47,543 nucleotides of DNA from Anaerolineae bacterium (GTDB lineage Bacteria > Chloroflexota > Anaerolineae > Promineifilales > Promineifilaceae), in NCBI GenBank assembly GCA_023384355.1, contig JAHDWL010000024.1, forward strand, positions 1 through 47,543, written 5' to 3'. The notes beneath the pieces are model-generated. The model saw only the letters and a list, made by a program, of their open reading frames with translations. It did not search any database and was not told where the DNA came from. This document shows positions 1-8,622 of this stretch, in pieces; the first letter of the stretch is position 1; every line of letters starts with the position of its first letter. The position numbers and the translations under genes were made by a program.

Positions 1-2392
1 CAAACAGCCGTTCAGTCGGCGTGACTGTCAACTTGCCGAAATCATGGGAGAAAAGTGACTGGCCGCTCGCGTCCAGCGTCTCCAGCCGGTAGACATAGTC
101 GCCACCGGACAGATCGTCGGGCACGCGGAACTGCTGCCGGTCAATGACAAAAGCCGGTGTCTGCCACTGGTCAAACGGGTATGTGTTATAGGCGGGTTGG
201 CTGCGGCCCAGCTCCACGATAGCGCCGGCCTCATCGACCAGCGACAGGCGCAGTTGCAGTGAGGGTAACGGCTCATCGGCCGCCCACCACAGGGCAAGCG
301 ACAACGGTTCGCCCGTCTCGGCAGCGCGGGGGAGCGGCTCATAGCCCATAAAGCGCAACCCCTCGGCCGCCGGAGCATCCACCGCGAACGGCGGCACGGG
401 CAGCGGGTTGGGTGGCGGCCCGTAGAGGATCGCCACGTCGTCGCTGAGCAAGGAATCCCCGGCGAACGCCCCCGCGGCGTCAATGTGCGGCAACCGTTCG
501 CCGGTCGCCGGGTCGAAGCGGCCGATGCGCAGACCGTACAGTCCGTCTTCTCCCGGCGGTGTCCCCGGCGGCACGGGCAAGTCGAGCCGTTCCAGGATTA
601 CCTCGCCCGGCGTCCATTGCTCAGCCGGATAGCCGTCCTGATCGGCCTGGCTCCAGCGGTAATCGGTCATGTCCACCAGATGGGCGAAGGTCGAATAGGC
701 CGCGCCCGCGGGCGGCGCGGCCGTCACCATCCACCGCAAGGCGATCGGCAGGCTCTCGCCGGCGGCGGCCGGCCCCACCGTCACGCTGTCCAGTGCGATC
801 AACCCGCCGAAGTTGACCGGATCCCCGGTGGCAGGCAGCGCCGGCGGCTCGCTCAGGCGGTAAACGCGAAACAACACAATGCCGTCGTCGGTGGTCACGA
901 TTTCCGGCGGCCCTTCTGCTTCGAGGAACGGAATAGCCCACGCCGGCGCGGGGCTGTTGGCCGGGTAGAGATAGAGAGCCGGGCCGGACGCGGGAAAGAC
1001 CAACGCGTGGCTGCCGGGCAGCCACTTGAGACTGTCGTAGTTCTCGCTCAGGAAGGCCAGCGTCGGGTGGCGGTAATGAACCGAAGCGACGTAGACGGTC
1101 GGCCGCTGCTCGGGCGGGATGGCGACCAGCGTTTCGTCGATATAGCCGGCGGCGGCGGTCAGATCGCCGTCGTTGATGAGCAGCAGTTCCGGTTGCATTG
1201 CCCATTGGTCGAAGTAGCGATGACGGACAAGGACGCCGCCGGCCAGCAGGATAAACAGCAGGATGATCGAGACGGTACGGGTCAGGGGCGGCCGCCCGAA
1301 ACGGCGCTCCACGTCGCGCAACAGGGCGATGAGACCGACGGGCGGCAGGAAGAAGATTAACGGAATGAGCCCCATGGCCCGCAGGTTACTGGGGACGATC
1401 TCGTTGACGGCCAGTGCCGTGGGCAGGATCATGACCAGCGGGGCCAGCAGGAGCAGCAACACGGCCGCGCGCTGCCAATCGTAGGGCAAACGACGATAGC
1501 GCAACAGACAGAACAGCCAGCCGACGAGCAGCAGACCGCCGGTGACGAAATCGAACAGCGGCCGCCCGGGCAGGTTGAATCGTAAATAGGGATCGCCGCG
1601 CAGGAAGAACATGCCCAGCGTGCGCAGCAAGCTCTCGCTCAGGTTCAGGCTATCCTCGCCCGGTGCGACCTGACCGATGCGCACCCAAAAGGCGGCGGGG
1701 TTGTAATAGAAGTAGGCCAGCAGCGGCAGGGCGGTCAGGAAGGCGACAAGGGCGACTAACAGCAATTGCCGGGCGCGAAGACGGCGCGTGTCGGGATCGA
1801 GCAGCAAAGGCAGCAGGGCGAACCCCAGCAAGACAGGAAACAGCCGCGCCGCGAGGTATGTGTAGGCGCTCAGGCCTATAAGCAGCCCGGCCACCCACAA
1901 CCATGACCAGCGGCCGCCGCGCAAGCCGCGAAAGAGGGCGGCCACAGCCAGCGTTTGCAGCAGCGGCTGACTGATGACGCGAAATCCGAGACGACTGAAC
2001 AACAGATGCCAGAAGCTGACGGCCAGCAATGCCGCCGCCAGCAGGGCCACGCGCCGGTCGGCCAGCATCTCGCGGCCGAGCCAGTATGTGGCAGCGATGG
2101 TCAGCAGCCCGACGAAGGCCGAGGTGAGGCGCAGGGCGAACAGCGTATTGCCCAGCGCGCGAGCCATTCCCCCCGCCAGGTAGAGGTAAAGCGGCTCGCG
2201 GCCGGTGAAGGCGGGGATGAAGATCGGCCGGTCGCCGCGCAGGCCGATATCGCCGGCGTTGAGGCCATAGGCGGCCTCGTCATAGTGGACGCCAGGCGGG
2301 ATGTTCGCCAGATCGGGCAGGCGCAGGGCAGCGGCCACCAGCAGGGCCAACACCATGAAAGCCAGGGCGTGGTAGCGGGTGAGGCGGGTCAT
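1..2392 (-). CDS. Glycosyltransferase family 39 (PMT-like) membrane protein, partial
   Basis: An open frame runs from an ATG at 2392 off the left edge, so about 797 residues are present and the C-terminus is missing. The N-terminus is a membrane segment followed by an extracytoplasmic loop with the acidic pair in HYDEAAYG (D38, E39) and then GREPLYLYL. This is the pattern of GT-C mannosyltransferases (PMT_2 / ArnT-like), which move sugar from a polyprenyl-phosphate donor outside the membrane. About ten hydrophobic segments follow to roughly residue 400. The rest is soluble and beta-rich, probably extracytoplasmic. The start lies one base after the stop of the STAND regulator gene (TGA-T-ATG), so the two are probably translationally coupled. 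The acceptor substrate cannot be read from the sequence. Confidence 0.82.
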   Translation of the reverse strand, partial: MTRLTRYHALAFMVLALLVAAALRLPDLANIPPGVHYDEAAYGLNAGDIGLRGDRPIFIPAFTGREPLYLYLAGGMARALGNTLFALRLTSAFVGLLTIAATYWLGREMLADRRVALLAAALLAVSFWHLLFSRLGFRVISQPLLQTLAVAALFRGLRGGRWSWLWVAGLLIGLSAYTYLAARLFPVLLGFALLPLLLDPDTRRLRARQLLLVALVAFLTALPLLAYFYYNPAAFWVRIGQVAPGEDSLNLSESLLRTLGMFFLRGDPYLRFNLPGRPLFDFVTGGLLLVGWLFCLLRYRRLPYDWQRAAVLLLLLAPLVMILPTALAVNEIVPSNLRAMGLIPLIFFLPPVGLIALLRDVERRFGRPPLTRTVSIILLFILLAGGVLVRHRYFDQWAMQPELLLINDGDLTAAAGYIDETLVAIPPEQRPTVYVASVHYRHPTLAFLSENYDSLKWLPGSHALVFPASGPALYLYPANSPAPAWAIPFLEAEGPPEIVTTDDGIVLFRVYRLSEPPALPATGDPVNFGGLIALDSVTVGPAAAGESLPIALRWMVTAAPPAGAAYSTFAHLVDMTDYRWSQADQDGYPAEQWTPGEVILERLDLPVPPGTPPGEDGLYGLRIGRFDPATGERLPHIDAAGAFAGDSLLSDDVAILYGPPPNPLPVPPFAVDAPAAEGLRFMGYEPLPRAAETGEPLSLALWWAADEPLPSLQLRLSLVDEAGAIVELGRSQPAYNTYPFDQWQTPAFVIDRQQFRVPDDLSGGDYVYRLETLDASGQSLFSHDFGKLTVTPTERLF

Positions 2393-2393
2393 A

Positions 2394-4853
2394 TCAGCCA
2401 CCAGCCATCGGCAAAAACGTTGCTGCGCCTTCTGTACCTTCCGGCCGGCACAGAGCCATTGTCAGACGCTCGTATTGTGTCCTCTCGCGCGGCGAGACGA
2501 CACGACTGATCGTCTGCCGCAAGGCGCGCGATCGCTCCAGCAGCCCGCTCGCTTCATCGCGCCGGCCACACAGCATGGCCACCTCCGCCTCGACCAAAAG
2601 GGCGGAGGCCAGCGGAGCGGCGTCGCCGCGCGCCTGATATTGTCGCCGGGAGATGTCCGCCAGCGTTGCGGCCGTCTCCAGATCGCCCCGGTCCATGGCG
2701 ATTTGCGCCAGTGTGAGCTGGGTGTCGGGGAGATAATAGCTATCCTCCAGTTCGGTGAACCGGCGCAAGCTGTCCTGCGCCAGATCGCCCGCCGCGTCCA
2801 GTTCGCCCATCTCGCGGAGCACATCGGCCAGGTAATTCATCACAAAGGCCTGCATCCAGCCGTCTGATGCGTCCATCGCACCCTGATAAGCCATCTCCAG
2901 CCAATGCCGCGCCTGCGGCAATGCCTGCGTTTCCTGGGCGATAAGCCCCATGTGAGCCCAGGCCGATGTCTGGTCGCCACCTTCATTGACGACCACACTC
3001 TCCTGGAGCAACTCCAACGCCCGGTCATATTCGCCCAAGATAATGGCCGTCAGTCCCATATTGTGCAAAACGGTGGCGATACCTTCGCGGTCGTTGAGTT
3101 CCCGATAAAGTGCCAATCCTTCCTGGTGATAAGCCAGGTTGGCGTGGTAATCCTCAGCGTCGAGGCAGAAACTCGCCAACCCGTTGAGAGCGCGTGCGCG
3201 ACCGACCGGATCGCCCGACGGAAGTTGTAGTGCTTCCGTCAGCAACTCGCGCGCCAGGTCGAACAAACCGCGCCGATACCAGAACCACCACAACCTGCCA
3301 GTGATGGCGACGGCCAACTCGCCGTCCCTTTCGGCAATGGCCCATCGCGCGGCCGCCAGAAAGTTATCGTGATCAACTATCGTTCGCGCCATCCACACCG
3401 CCTGCTCTTCTCCCCTCAGTCCGGCGAAAACCTCGGCGGCAAGGGCAGCATAGTATCGAGCATGATCGAGTTGCGTGTCATGGAGGCGGCCGTTGGTCGC
3501 CAGTCCTTCGCGGGCAAAGGAGCGAATCGTCTCCAGGAGATAGACTCGGCCATCATCAACGCGAATCAAATTGGCGCGGGCCAGGTGACCCAACGTCGTC
3601 GGGCCGGCTCCGGCGATTGCGGCAGCAGCTGTTTCAGTGCTGCCACCGGTAAAGACGCCCAGCCTGTCAAAACACTCCCGGACATCGGGCGGCAACAGGC
3701 GGACGCTCCACTCAATAGCTGCCTCCAGAGTACGATGTCGTTCGGCCACATTGCGCCGGGTTTGCTGCAACCAGGTCGACGAGAGCTGGGCGTGACCGCG
3801 CAGCGTGAGCAACTGCTGAACGAGCTGAGCTGGTGCCTGGTCTCGCAGCCGGACGGCGGCCAGCTCCAGGGCCAGCGGCAAGCCATCAAGCGCCACACAC
3901 AATGAACCTAACGGTAACAAATTCTCCTCAGTCAGGGTGAACTCCGGGTCGAGCGCTGCGGCCCGCGCCTGCAACAGTTCCATGGAAGGCAGGCGTCGCC
4001 AGCGTTCCAGGTTGGGCGGTTCGGCCAGGTCGGGCACGGCCAGCGGCATCAGTGGCCACTCGTGCTCGCCGTACAGGTCCAGCGGGGTCCGGCTGGTGCA
4101 AAGCAGTTTCAGACCCGGCGCGCGAGCCAGCCAGTCGGCAAAGAGGGTCGCACCTTCCAATAGATGCTCACAGTTATCCAAAACTATCAGAATTCGGCGC
4201 GGGGCCAGAGCGTCCAGAATCGCATCTTCGGGCGATTGCTGCGGCGACGGCGTCAGGGCCAGATGGCGAAGCACGGTGTACGGGAGGTCGGCAGCCGATT
4301 GCACCTCGGCCAGAGAGATGAAAACCGCGCCGTCGGCAAATTGGGCAAGAGCGATGTTCGCAACTTCCAGCGCCAGCCGTGTCTTGCCAATCCCCGGCGC
4401 GCCGACGATCGTGATCAGCCTGACAGCGCGCAGGTAACCCAGCAGCTCTTCAACCTCTATCTGGCGGCCCAACAGCGGCAACAGGGGCGCGGGCGGGCAA
4501 TAGCGCGGACGGTCGGTAGCGATCTCCGTCTCCCGGACAAGCTCGATGTGCGTCTCGGTGGTCTGGGTAATCTTGAGCTCGACCGACTGCCGCGTTCGTC
4601 CAGCCAGAGCCAAAAATTGCTCGACCAGCGCACGCTCGCGCTCGCCGATCAAAATTGGCACGAACAGGGCGGCGATCACGGCCAGATCGGGCAACCGTGA
4701 GCCATTCTCGAGGCGAGCAATCTGCTCACGACTATAACCCACCGATCGGCCAAGTTCCTCCTGCGTCAGACGAGCGCGCTTGCGCAAAAATCGGAGCGCC
4801 GCGCCAAAGGTGTCGGGGAGCGTTGGTGTCGCCAGTGATTGGGAACGGCTCAT
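2394..4853 (-). CDS. XRE-type HTH / STAND ATPase / TPR regulator
   Basis: The protein has 819 residues. An XRE-like helix-turn-helix (about 15-65, with LTQEELGRSVGYSREQIARL) is followed by a STAND (NB-ARC-like) ATPase module with Walker A GAPGIGKT at 151-158, Walker B ILIVLDNCEH at 221-230 and a TSRTPL sensor near 253. The C-terminal part, about 560-770, is helical TPR-like repeats. This is the architecture of large signal-dependent regulators common in Chloroflexota and Actinobacteria, where the TPRs sense a ligand or partner and ATP controls oligomerisation. The ATG at 4853 was chosen because the HTH begins soon after and a promoter-like element lies just upstream. The gene is coupled to the downstream GT39 gene and divergent from two secreted-protein genes, which are plausible targets. 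The signal is unknown. Confidence 0.85.
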   Translation of the reverse strand: MSRSQSLATPTLPDTFGAALRFLRKRARLTQEELGRSVGYSREQIARLENGSRLPDLAVIAALFVPILIGERERALVEQFLALAGRTRQSVELKITQTTETHIELVRETEIATDRPRYCPPAPLLPLLGRQIEVEELLGYLRAVRLITIVGAPGIGKTRLALEVANIALAQFADGAVFISLAEVQSAADLPYTVLRHLALTPSPQQSPEDAILDALAPRRILIVLDNCEHLLEGATLFADWLARAPGLKLLCTSRTPLDLYGEHEWPLMPLAVPDLAEPPNLERWRRLPSMELLQARAAALDPEFTLTEENLLPLGSLCVALDGLPLALELAAVRLRDQAPAQLVQQLLTLRGHAQLSSTWLQQTRRNVAERHRTLEAAIEWSVRLLPPDVRECFDRLGVFTGGSTETAAAAIAGAGPTTLGHLARANLIRVDDGRVYLLETIRSFAREGLATNGRLHDTQLDHARYYAALAAEVFAGLRGEEQAVWMARTIVDHDNFLAAARWAIAERDGELAVAITGRLWWFWYRRGLFDLARELLTEALQLPSGDPVGRARALNGLASFCLDAEDYHANLAYHQEGLALYRELNDREGIATVLHNMGLTAIILGEYDRALELLQESVVVNEGGDQTSAWAHMGLIAQETQALPQARHWLEMAYQGAMDASDGWMQAFVMNYLADVLREMGELDAAGDLAQDSLRRFTELEDSYYLPDTQLTLAQIAMDRGDLETAATLADISRRQYQARGDAAPLASALLVEAEVAMLCGRRDEASGLLERSRALRQTISRVVSPRERTQYERLTMALCRPEGTEGAATFLPMAGG

Positions 4854-4864
4854 ATAGGATATGA

Positions 4865-4892
4865 ATTCTAGCGGCTCATCGGGTTGTCACAA
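4865..4892 (-). promoter_or_regulatory. Candidate promoter of the STAND regulator gene
   Basis: Reading the minus strand, TTGTGA (4892-4887), a 16-base spacer and TAGAAT (4870-4865) precede the ATG at 4853 by 11 bases, so the leader would be only a few bases long. TGTCAC occurs twice, 10 bases apart (4885-4890 and 4895-4900), overlapping the -35 element, and could be a binding site. Confidence 0.4.
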
Positions 4893-5015
4893 AATGTCAC
4901 CAATGGCCGCATCATTCCGGATATTTTATGGCGATGAAAATCGAACGGTTGATTTTGACGATTCACAGGACCGAAACGACAACGATCACCGTGACACAAC
5001 AAGGAACCAAACAAA

Positions 5016-5705
5016 ATGAAACAATCAATCGTCTTGCTTTTATTCGTGTTCACCCTGCTTTCGGCCGTGGCGTGTGGCGGCGCAGCGCCGGGCGGCGCAA
5101 CGCCGGGCAGCGCAACGCCGGACAACGGGACCAACCTCCAGACGAGCCAGGATTCAACCGGCTCGCAGATGGCCGCGACGGAAACGCTCCCGGCTACTGA
5201 GATCAGCGAGGTAGCGCCCGATCCTGACACAACCCAATCGGTGACCGGTGAATGTGAGGATTTCTTCCGCTTCTGCGTCACCGCCACGCTCAGCGGCGCG
5301 GTCGAGACATCAGCGACAGCCGGGATGGGTGGCCAGGTGGACAATTGCGAGGCCTGGGTCGCCGCCGGCGATCCGCGCATTCTGGATATACCCATGATGC
5401 AGAACGCAGGCGAAGACCTGATCACTGTGGCCCTGGCTCGCATCGCGGAATACACCGGGCCTGGCGTCTACGAACTGCAAGCCGTCGTCACCGAAGGGAT
5501 TCCCGATAGTTTTCCGACAATCGCCGCCGCCGGACGCACTTTCTCTAATGGCGAGGGATCGACAGCCGTGGTCACCATCAACCCCGACGGATCGGGGACC
5601 GTTGAGGCCACGGGTTTGGTCGAGGTTGCCTCCATACAGGTTTCATCGCCCGATCCCGATGCGCGAGTTGACTTCAACATGCAGTGGACCTGTCGCGAAA
5701 ACTAG
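5016..5705 (+). CDS. Small secreted lipoprotein, function unknown
   Basis: The protein has 229 residues. A lipoprotein signal peptide (MKQS, hydrophobic core, then SAVAC with the lipidated cysteine at residue 20) is followed by a low-complexity spacer of three imperfect pentapeptides (GGAAP, GGATP, GSATP) and a Thr/Ser/Glu-rich stretch to about residue 75. The rest is a compact domain with paired cysteines (GECEDFFRFC, DNCEAW and a C-terminal WTC), so disulfides are likely. No family was recognised. AAGGAA at 5001-5006 is a reasonable ribosome site for this ATG. The gene is followed after 42 bases by the beta-helix protein in the same direction and lies divergent from the STAND regulator. Confidence 0.75.
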   Translation: MKQSIVLLLFVFTLLSAVACGGAAPGGATPGSATPDNGTNLQTSQDSTGSQMAATETLPATEISEVAPDPDTTQSVTGECEDFFRFCVTATLSGAVETSATAGMGGQVDNCEAWVAAGDPRILDIPMMQNAGEDLITVALARIAEYTGPGVYELQAVVTEGIPDSFPTIAAAGRTFSNGEGSTAVVTINPDGSGTVEATGLVEVASIQVSSPDPDARVDFNMQWTCREN

Positions 5706-5747
5706 GCGGCAAATTATAAGGGAACAAATCCAACGAAGGTTTAATCA

Positions 5748-7403
5748 ATGAAGCGCTCAATAAATACGATTTATATTTACATAACAATTGCCGTTCTGGG
5801 TTTTCTGGGGGTGACGCAAACGAGTCATGCTGCCAATGCCGTCGTCGGCACGGGCACGGCTGCCTCCTGCACCGAAACTGCCTTCGACAGCGCCCTGCTG
5901 ACGGCCAGTGTCGGTGGCGGAACGATCACGTTCAACTGCGGCCCGGCCCCGACGACCATTCAATTTTCCATCGTCAAACTGGTGACCCTGGGAAACGTCA
6001 CCATCGACGGGGCGAACCTCATCACCCTGAACGCCGGTAACAACGACCGCCATTTCTTCGCCGGGCCGGGGATAACTTTCCATCTCAAAAACATTACCCT
6101 GCGAGACGGGAATTCGCTGGTAGGCGGCGGGGCGATCGAAGCATCCGGGGCGACAGTCATTCTGGATGGCGTCCAGCTGGTGAATAATTATTCTTCAGTC
6201 AGCGGCGGGGCGATCTATTGCTACGACGGCACGCTGACCATTCGCAACAGTCTGTTTGAGAATAACGGCTCCGGCACGGGCGGGGCCGTCTACAATGACG
6301 GCTGCGCGGTGGGCATCGACGACTCACGCTTCCTGACGAACGAGGCCCTCGACCCTCTTGGGCGCGGCGGAGCCATTGCCAACTTTCCGCCGGGCACGCT
6401 GACCCTGAGTGACAGCCTGTTGCAGGGCAACAGCGCTTTTGACGGTGGGGCAATCTACAACGATACGAACTCGACCGCGGCTCTCTCCGAAGTCCGTCTG
6501 GTCGCCAACGAAGCCGGACACGGCGGAGGCATCGAGAACAGCGGGACGCTCACCATCGTCGACAGCCTGTTACAAAGCAACAAAGTTACGGGCAGTGGTG
6601 GCGGGTTGTGGAACTTCGGTGGCGCGACCGAAATGGAACGGACGACTGTGAGCGACAACGAAGCCAACGACGGCGGCGGTATCAACAGCTACGGCCCACA
6701 ACTCCGATTGACCGATGTCAATATCATCGACAACACCACACAGTCACACGGTGGCGGCATCTATCACGCCGGGGGAACGGTTTTCATCAGCAATGCCACC
6801 ATCAGCGGCAACAGGGCGACCGACACCACGGCCAATGGTGGGGGCATCTATCAAAACTCTGACGACAATTTGACCCTGACCAGCGTCACACTGGCGCGCA
6901 ACGAAGCCGGAAATTTTGGTGGCGGGTTGTATCACTTCGGCCGCTATGCTGTTCTGATCAACGTCACCATCGGCGAAAATTCTGCTGGAGTGGCCGGCGA
7001 CGCCATCTACGAAGATTCGCCAATGACTCCGGCCAATCCCGGTGTAGTGCAGATTGCCAACAGCGTCCTCTTTGGCAGCAGCAACAACTGCGCCGGCGGG
7101 TTGTTCGATTCTCTCGGCCACAACATCAGCCACGGCTCATGCGCCCCGTTGGTCCACGCGGCCGATCTGGATAACTTCGCCGGCAATCTGCGGTTGGGAG
7201 CGCTGGCATTCAATGGCGGAGGGTTCCCAATGAACACTTATCTGCCCCAGTCGGGAAGCCCGCTCGTCAATGCCGCCGACCCCGGCCTGTGTCCCTCACT
7301 CGATCAGCGTGGCGAGATTCGCGCTGGAATCTGTGACATTGGCGCGGTTGAGCACGATCCGAACGCGCCACGACTGCTCTATCTGCCGATGATTGTGCGC
7401 TAA
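5748..7403 (+). CDS. Secreted right-handed beta-helix protein
   Basis: The protein has 551 residues. The signal peptide ends at SHA-A (about residue 28). A capping segment typical of secreted beta-helix (polymorphic outer membrane / choice-of-anchor-like) proteins follows: GTGTAASCTETAF and then GGGTITFNCG. From about residue 115 to 440 there are short rungs of the type GG-x-I-x-N-x-G, with Asn and Gly at the turns, which form a parallel beta-helix. The end carries SPLVNAADPGLCPSLDQRG and CDIGAVE, common closing motifs in such proteins, and finishes with a hydrophobic tail, LLYLPMIVR. No catalytic residues of polysaccharide lyases were recognised, so it is more likely an adhesin or surface protein than an enzyme. 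A GAAGG ribosome site precedes the ATG. It may be co-transcribed with the lipoprotein upstream. Confidence 0.85.
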   Translation: MKRSINTIYIYITIAVLGFLGVTQTSHAANAVVGTGTAASCTETAFDSALLTASVGGGTITFNCGPAPTTIQFSIVKLVTLGNVTIDGANLITLNAGNNDRHFFAGPGITFHLKNITLRDGNSLVGGGAIEASGATVILDGVQLVNNYSSVSGGAIYCYDGTLTIRNSLFENNGSGTGGAVYNDGCAVGIDDSRFLTNEALDPLGRGGAIANFPPGTLTLSDSLLQGNSAFDGGAIYNDTNSTAALSEVRLVANEAGHGGGIENSGTLTIVDSLLQSNKVTGSGGGLWNFGGATEMERTTVSDNEANDGGGINSYGPQLRLTDVNIIDNTTQSHGGGIYHAGGTVFISNATISGNRATDTTANGGGIYQNSDDNLTLTSVTLARNEAGNFGGGLYHFGRYAVLINVTIGENSAGVAGDAIYEDSPMTPANPGVVQIANSVLFGSSNNCAGGLFDSLGHNISHGSCAPLVHAADLDNFAGNLRLGALAFNGGGFPMNTYLPQSGSPLVNAADPGLCPSLDQRGEIRAGICDIGAVEHDPNAPRLLYLPMIVR

Positions 7404-7433
7404 GAGCCGGGCGTAGTCACAAACGACAGGCAA

Positions 7434-7468
7434 GGGGAGAGCGCTTACCCGACAGTAACGCTCTCCCC
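7434..7468. terminator. Hairpin between convergent genes
   Basis: GGGGAGAGCG (7434-7443) and CGCTCTCCCC (7459-7468) form a perfect 10-bp stem with a 15-base loop. The stem extends by GGCA/TGCC after one mismatch. It lies between the convergent beta-helix and pheA genes and could stop transcription from both sides, although no clear T-run follows. Confidence 0.6.
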
Positions 7469-7487
7469 CTGCCGTAGAAGATGGTAT

Positions 7488-8324
7488 CTATCCGGTGTTT
7501 CGCGCCGCTGGATAGGAACCCAACACCTTCAGAAACGATGCGTGCCGCAGGATGCCCAGCAGCGCCTCGCGCACCGGCTCATCCTCTTCATGTCCCTCGA
7601 AGTCGACATAAAATAAATAATGCCACGGCCGGTTGCGGCGCGGCCGGGATTCGATCTTGGTCATGTTTATGTTGCGGCGGGCCAGCTCGCCGAGCGCCGC
7701 GTGGAGCGCCCCAGGCACGTGGCGGGTGGTCAGAATGATCGAAGTCTTGGATGGGTCCCGCCGCGGCGGGTAATCCGGCCCCAGGACAAAGAAGCGTGTG
7801 AAGTTGAACTCTTCATCTTCCACATGCCGGGTCAGGATATCCAGACCATAGGTCTCGGCGGCCAGGGCTGAGGCGATGGCCGCCGTGCCCGGCTCAGGCG
7901 CGGCCGCCAGGTCGCGCGCCGCTCCGGCCGTGTCATAGTAATCCACCTGGTCCAGCCCCATACGCCGTAAGGTTTGCTCGCACTGCATCAACGCCTGATG
8001 ATGCGAACGCGCGCGGCGCACATCCGCCAACATCGTGCCCGGTGGAGCCATGAGGCAATGCTCCACGCGCAGAATGACCTCGGCCTGAATGTGGAGGTCG
8101 TAATCGACGAGCAGATCATACGCGGGGATAACCATTCCGGCCAGCGAATTCTCCACCGGCAACAGGCCGTATTGCGCGGTGCCTGACTGGAGCGTGTCGA
8201 TTATCTCCAAAAACGTGCGGCAAGGCAGTGTGCGGACTCCGACGCCGAAATGGCGTCGGGCCGCTTGCTCGGAATATGCCCCGTGCTCTCCCTGAAAAGC
8301 CACGTATGCTATTGGTTCCGTCAT
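7488..8324 (-). CDS. pheA: Prephenate dehydratase
   Basis: The protein has 278 residues, the normal length of a monofunctional prephenate dehydratase, which converts prephenate to phenylpyruvate in phenylalanine synthesis. The catalytic domain (about 5-185) starts with AFQGEHGAYSEQAA and contains GLLPVENSLAG and the NFTRFFVLG motif with the catalytic Thr-Arg. A C-terminal ACT domain (about 195-270) carries TKIESRP, the phenylalanine-binding signature, so feedback inhibition by phenylalanine is expected. No chorismate mutase domain is fused. The ATG at 8324 is preceded by a purine-rich GAGGGCGGCGAG. The gene stands alone, convergent with the beta-helix gene and divergent from the acyl-CoA synthetase gene. 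Confidence 0.95.
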   Translation of the reverse strand: MTEPIAYVAFQGEHGAYSEQAARRHFGVGVRTLPCRTFLEIIDTLQSGTAQYGLLPVENSLAGMVIPAYDLLVDYDLHIQAEVILRVEHCLMAPPGTMLADVRRARSHHQALMQCEQTLRRMGLDQVDYYDTAGAARDLAAAPEPGTAAIASALAAETYGLDILTRHVEDEEFNFTRFFVLGPDYPPRRDPSKTSIILTTRHVPGALHAALGELARRNINMTKIESRPRRNRPWHYLFYVDFEGHEEDEPVREALLGILRHASFLKVLGSYPAARNTG

Positions 8325-8622
8325 AACTCGCCGCCCTCGATTTTGATAGATTTATGTGCCAATTCGCGCCGAGTTTAACGCGATACCTGACAAAGATCAC
8401 CCCGATCACATACCAAATTCAACTAGATCATATGAATAATTACCTGTATCATATTGTGAAGGGGATCGTATTTCGATTTGACCCCGTTAATCACTCCGGG
8501 AGATCGGGTTGTTCTGTCTTGCCGGGTGTTTTGCCGCATCATCATCAGCAACATCGACCGGCGGCCGATGGATCCCTTGTCGGCCTCCGGCTGATAAAAA
8601 ATGAAATATAAGGAGTGACCCC
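8325..8622. other. Divergent intergenic region pheA / acyl-CoA synthetase
   Basis: About 300 bases without a convincing gene. The middle (about 8390-8490) is AT-rich relative to the surroundings and holds several GATCA-type repeats. The only clear functional element is the ribosome site AAGGAGTG just before the acyl-CoA synthetase start. No strong sigma-70 promoter pair or palindrome was found. Confidence 0.5.

Noticed and set aside
28-1360. Long open frames on both strands at the left edge
   Set aside because: They overlap the continuous minus-strand frame of the GT39 membrane protein, are Arg/Pro-rich and lack domain character; they are out-of-frame readings of a GC-rich gene.
4868-5455. 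195-codon minus-strand frame
   Set aside because: It is antisense to the lipoprotein gene, which has a signal peptide and ribosome site; the minus frame has neither.
8354-8611. 85-codon frame in the pheA / acyl-CoA synthetase gap
   Set aside because: No ribosome site, odd composition, and it runs through the likely control region.
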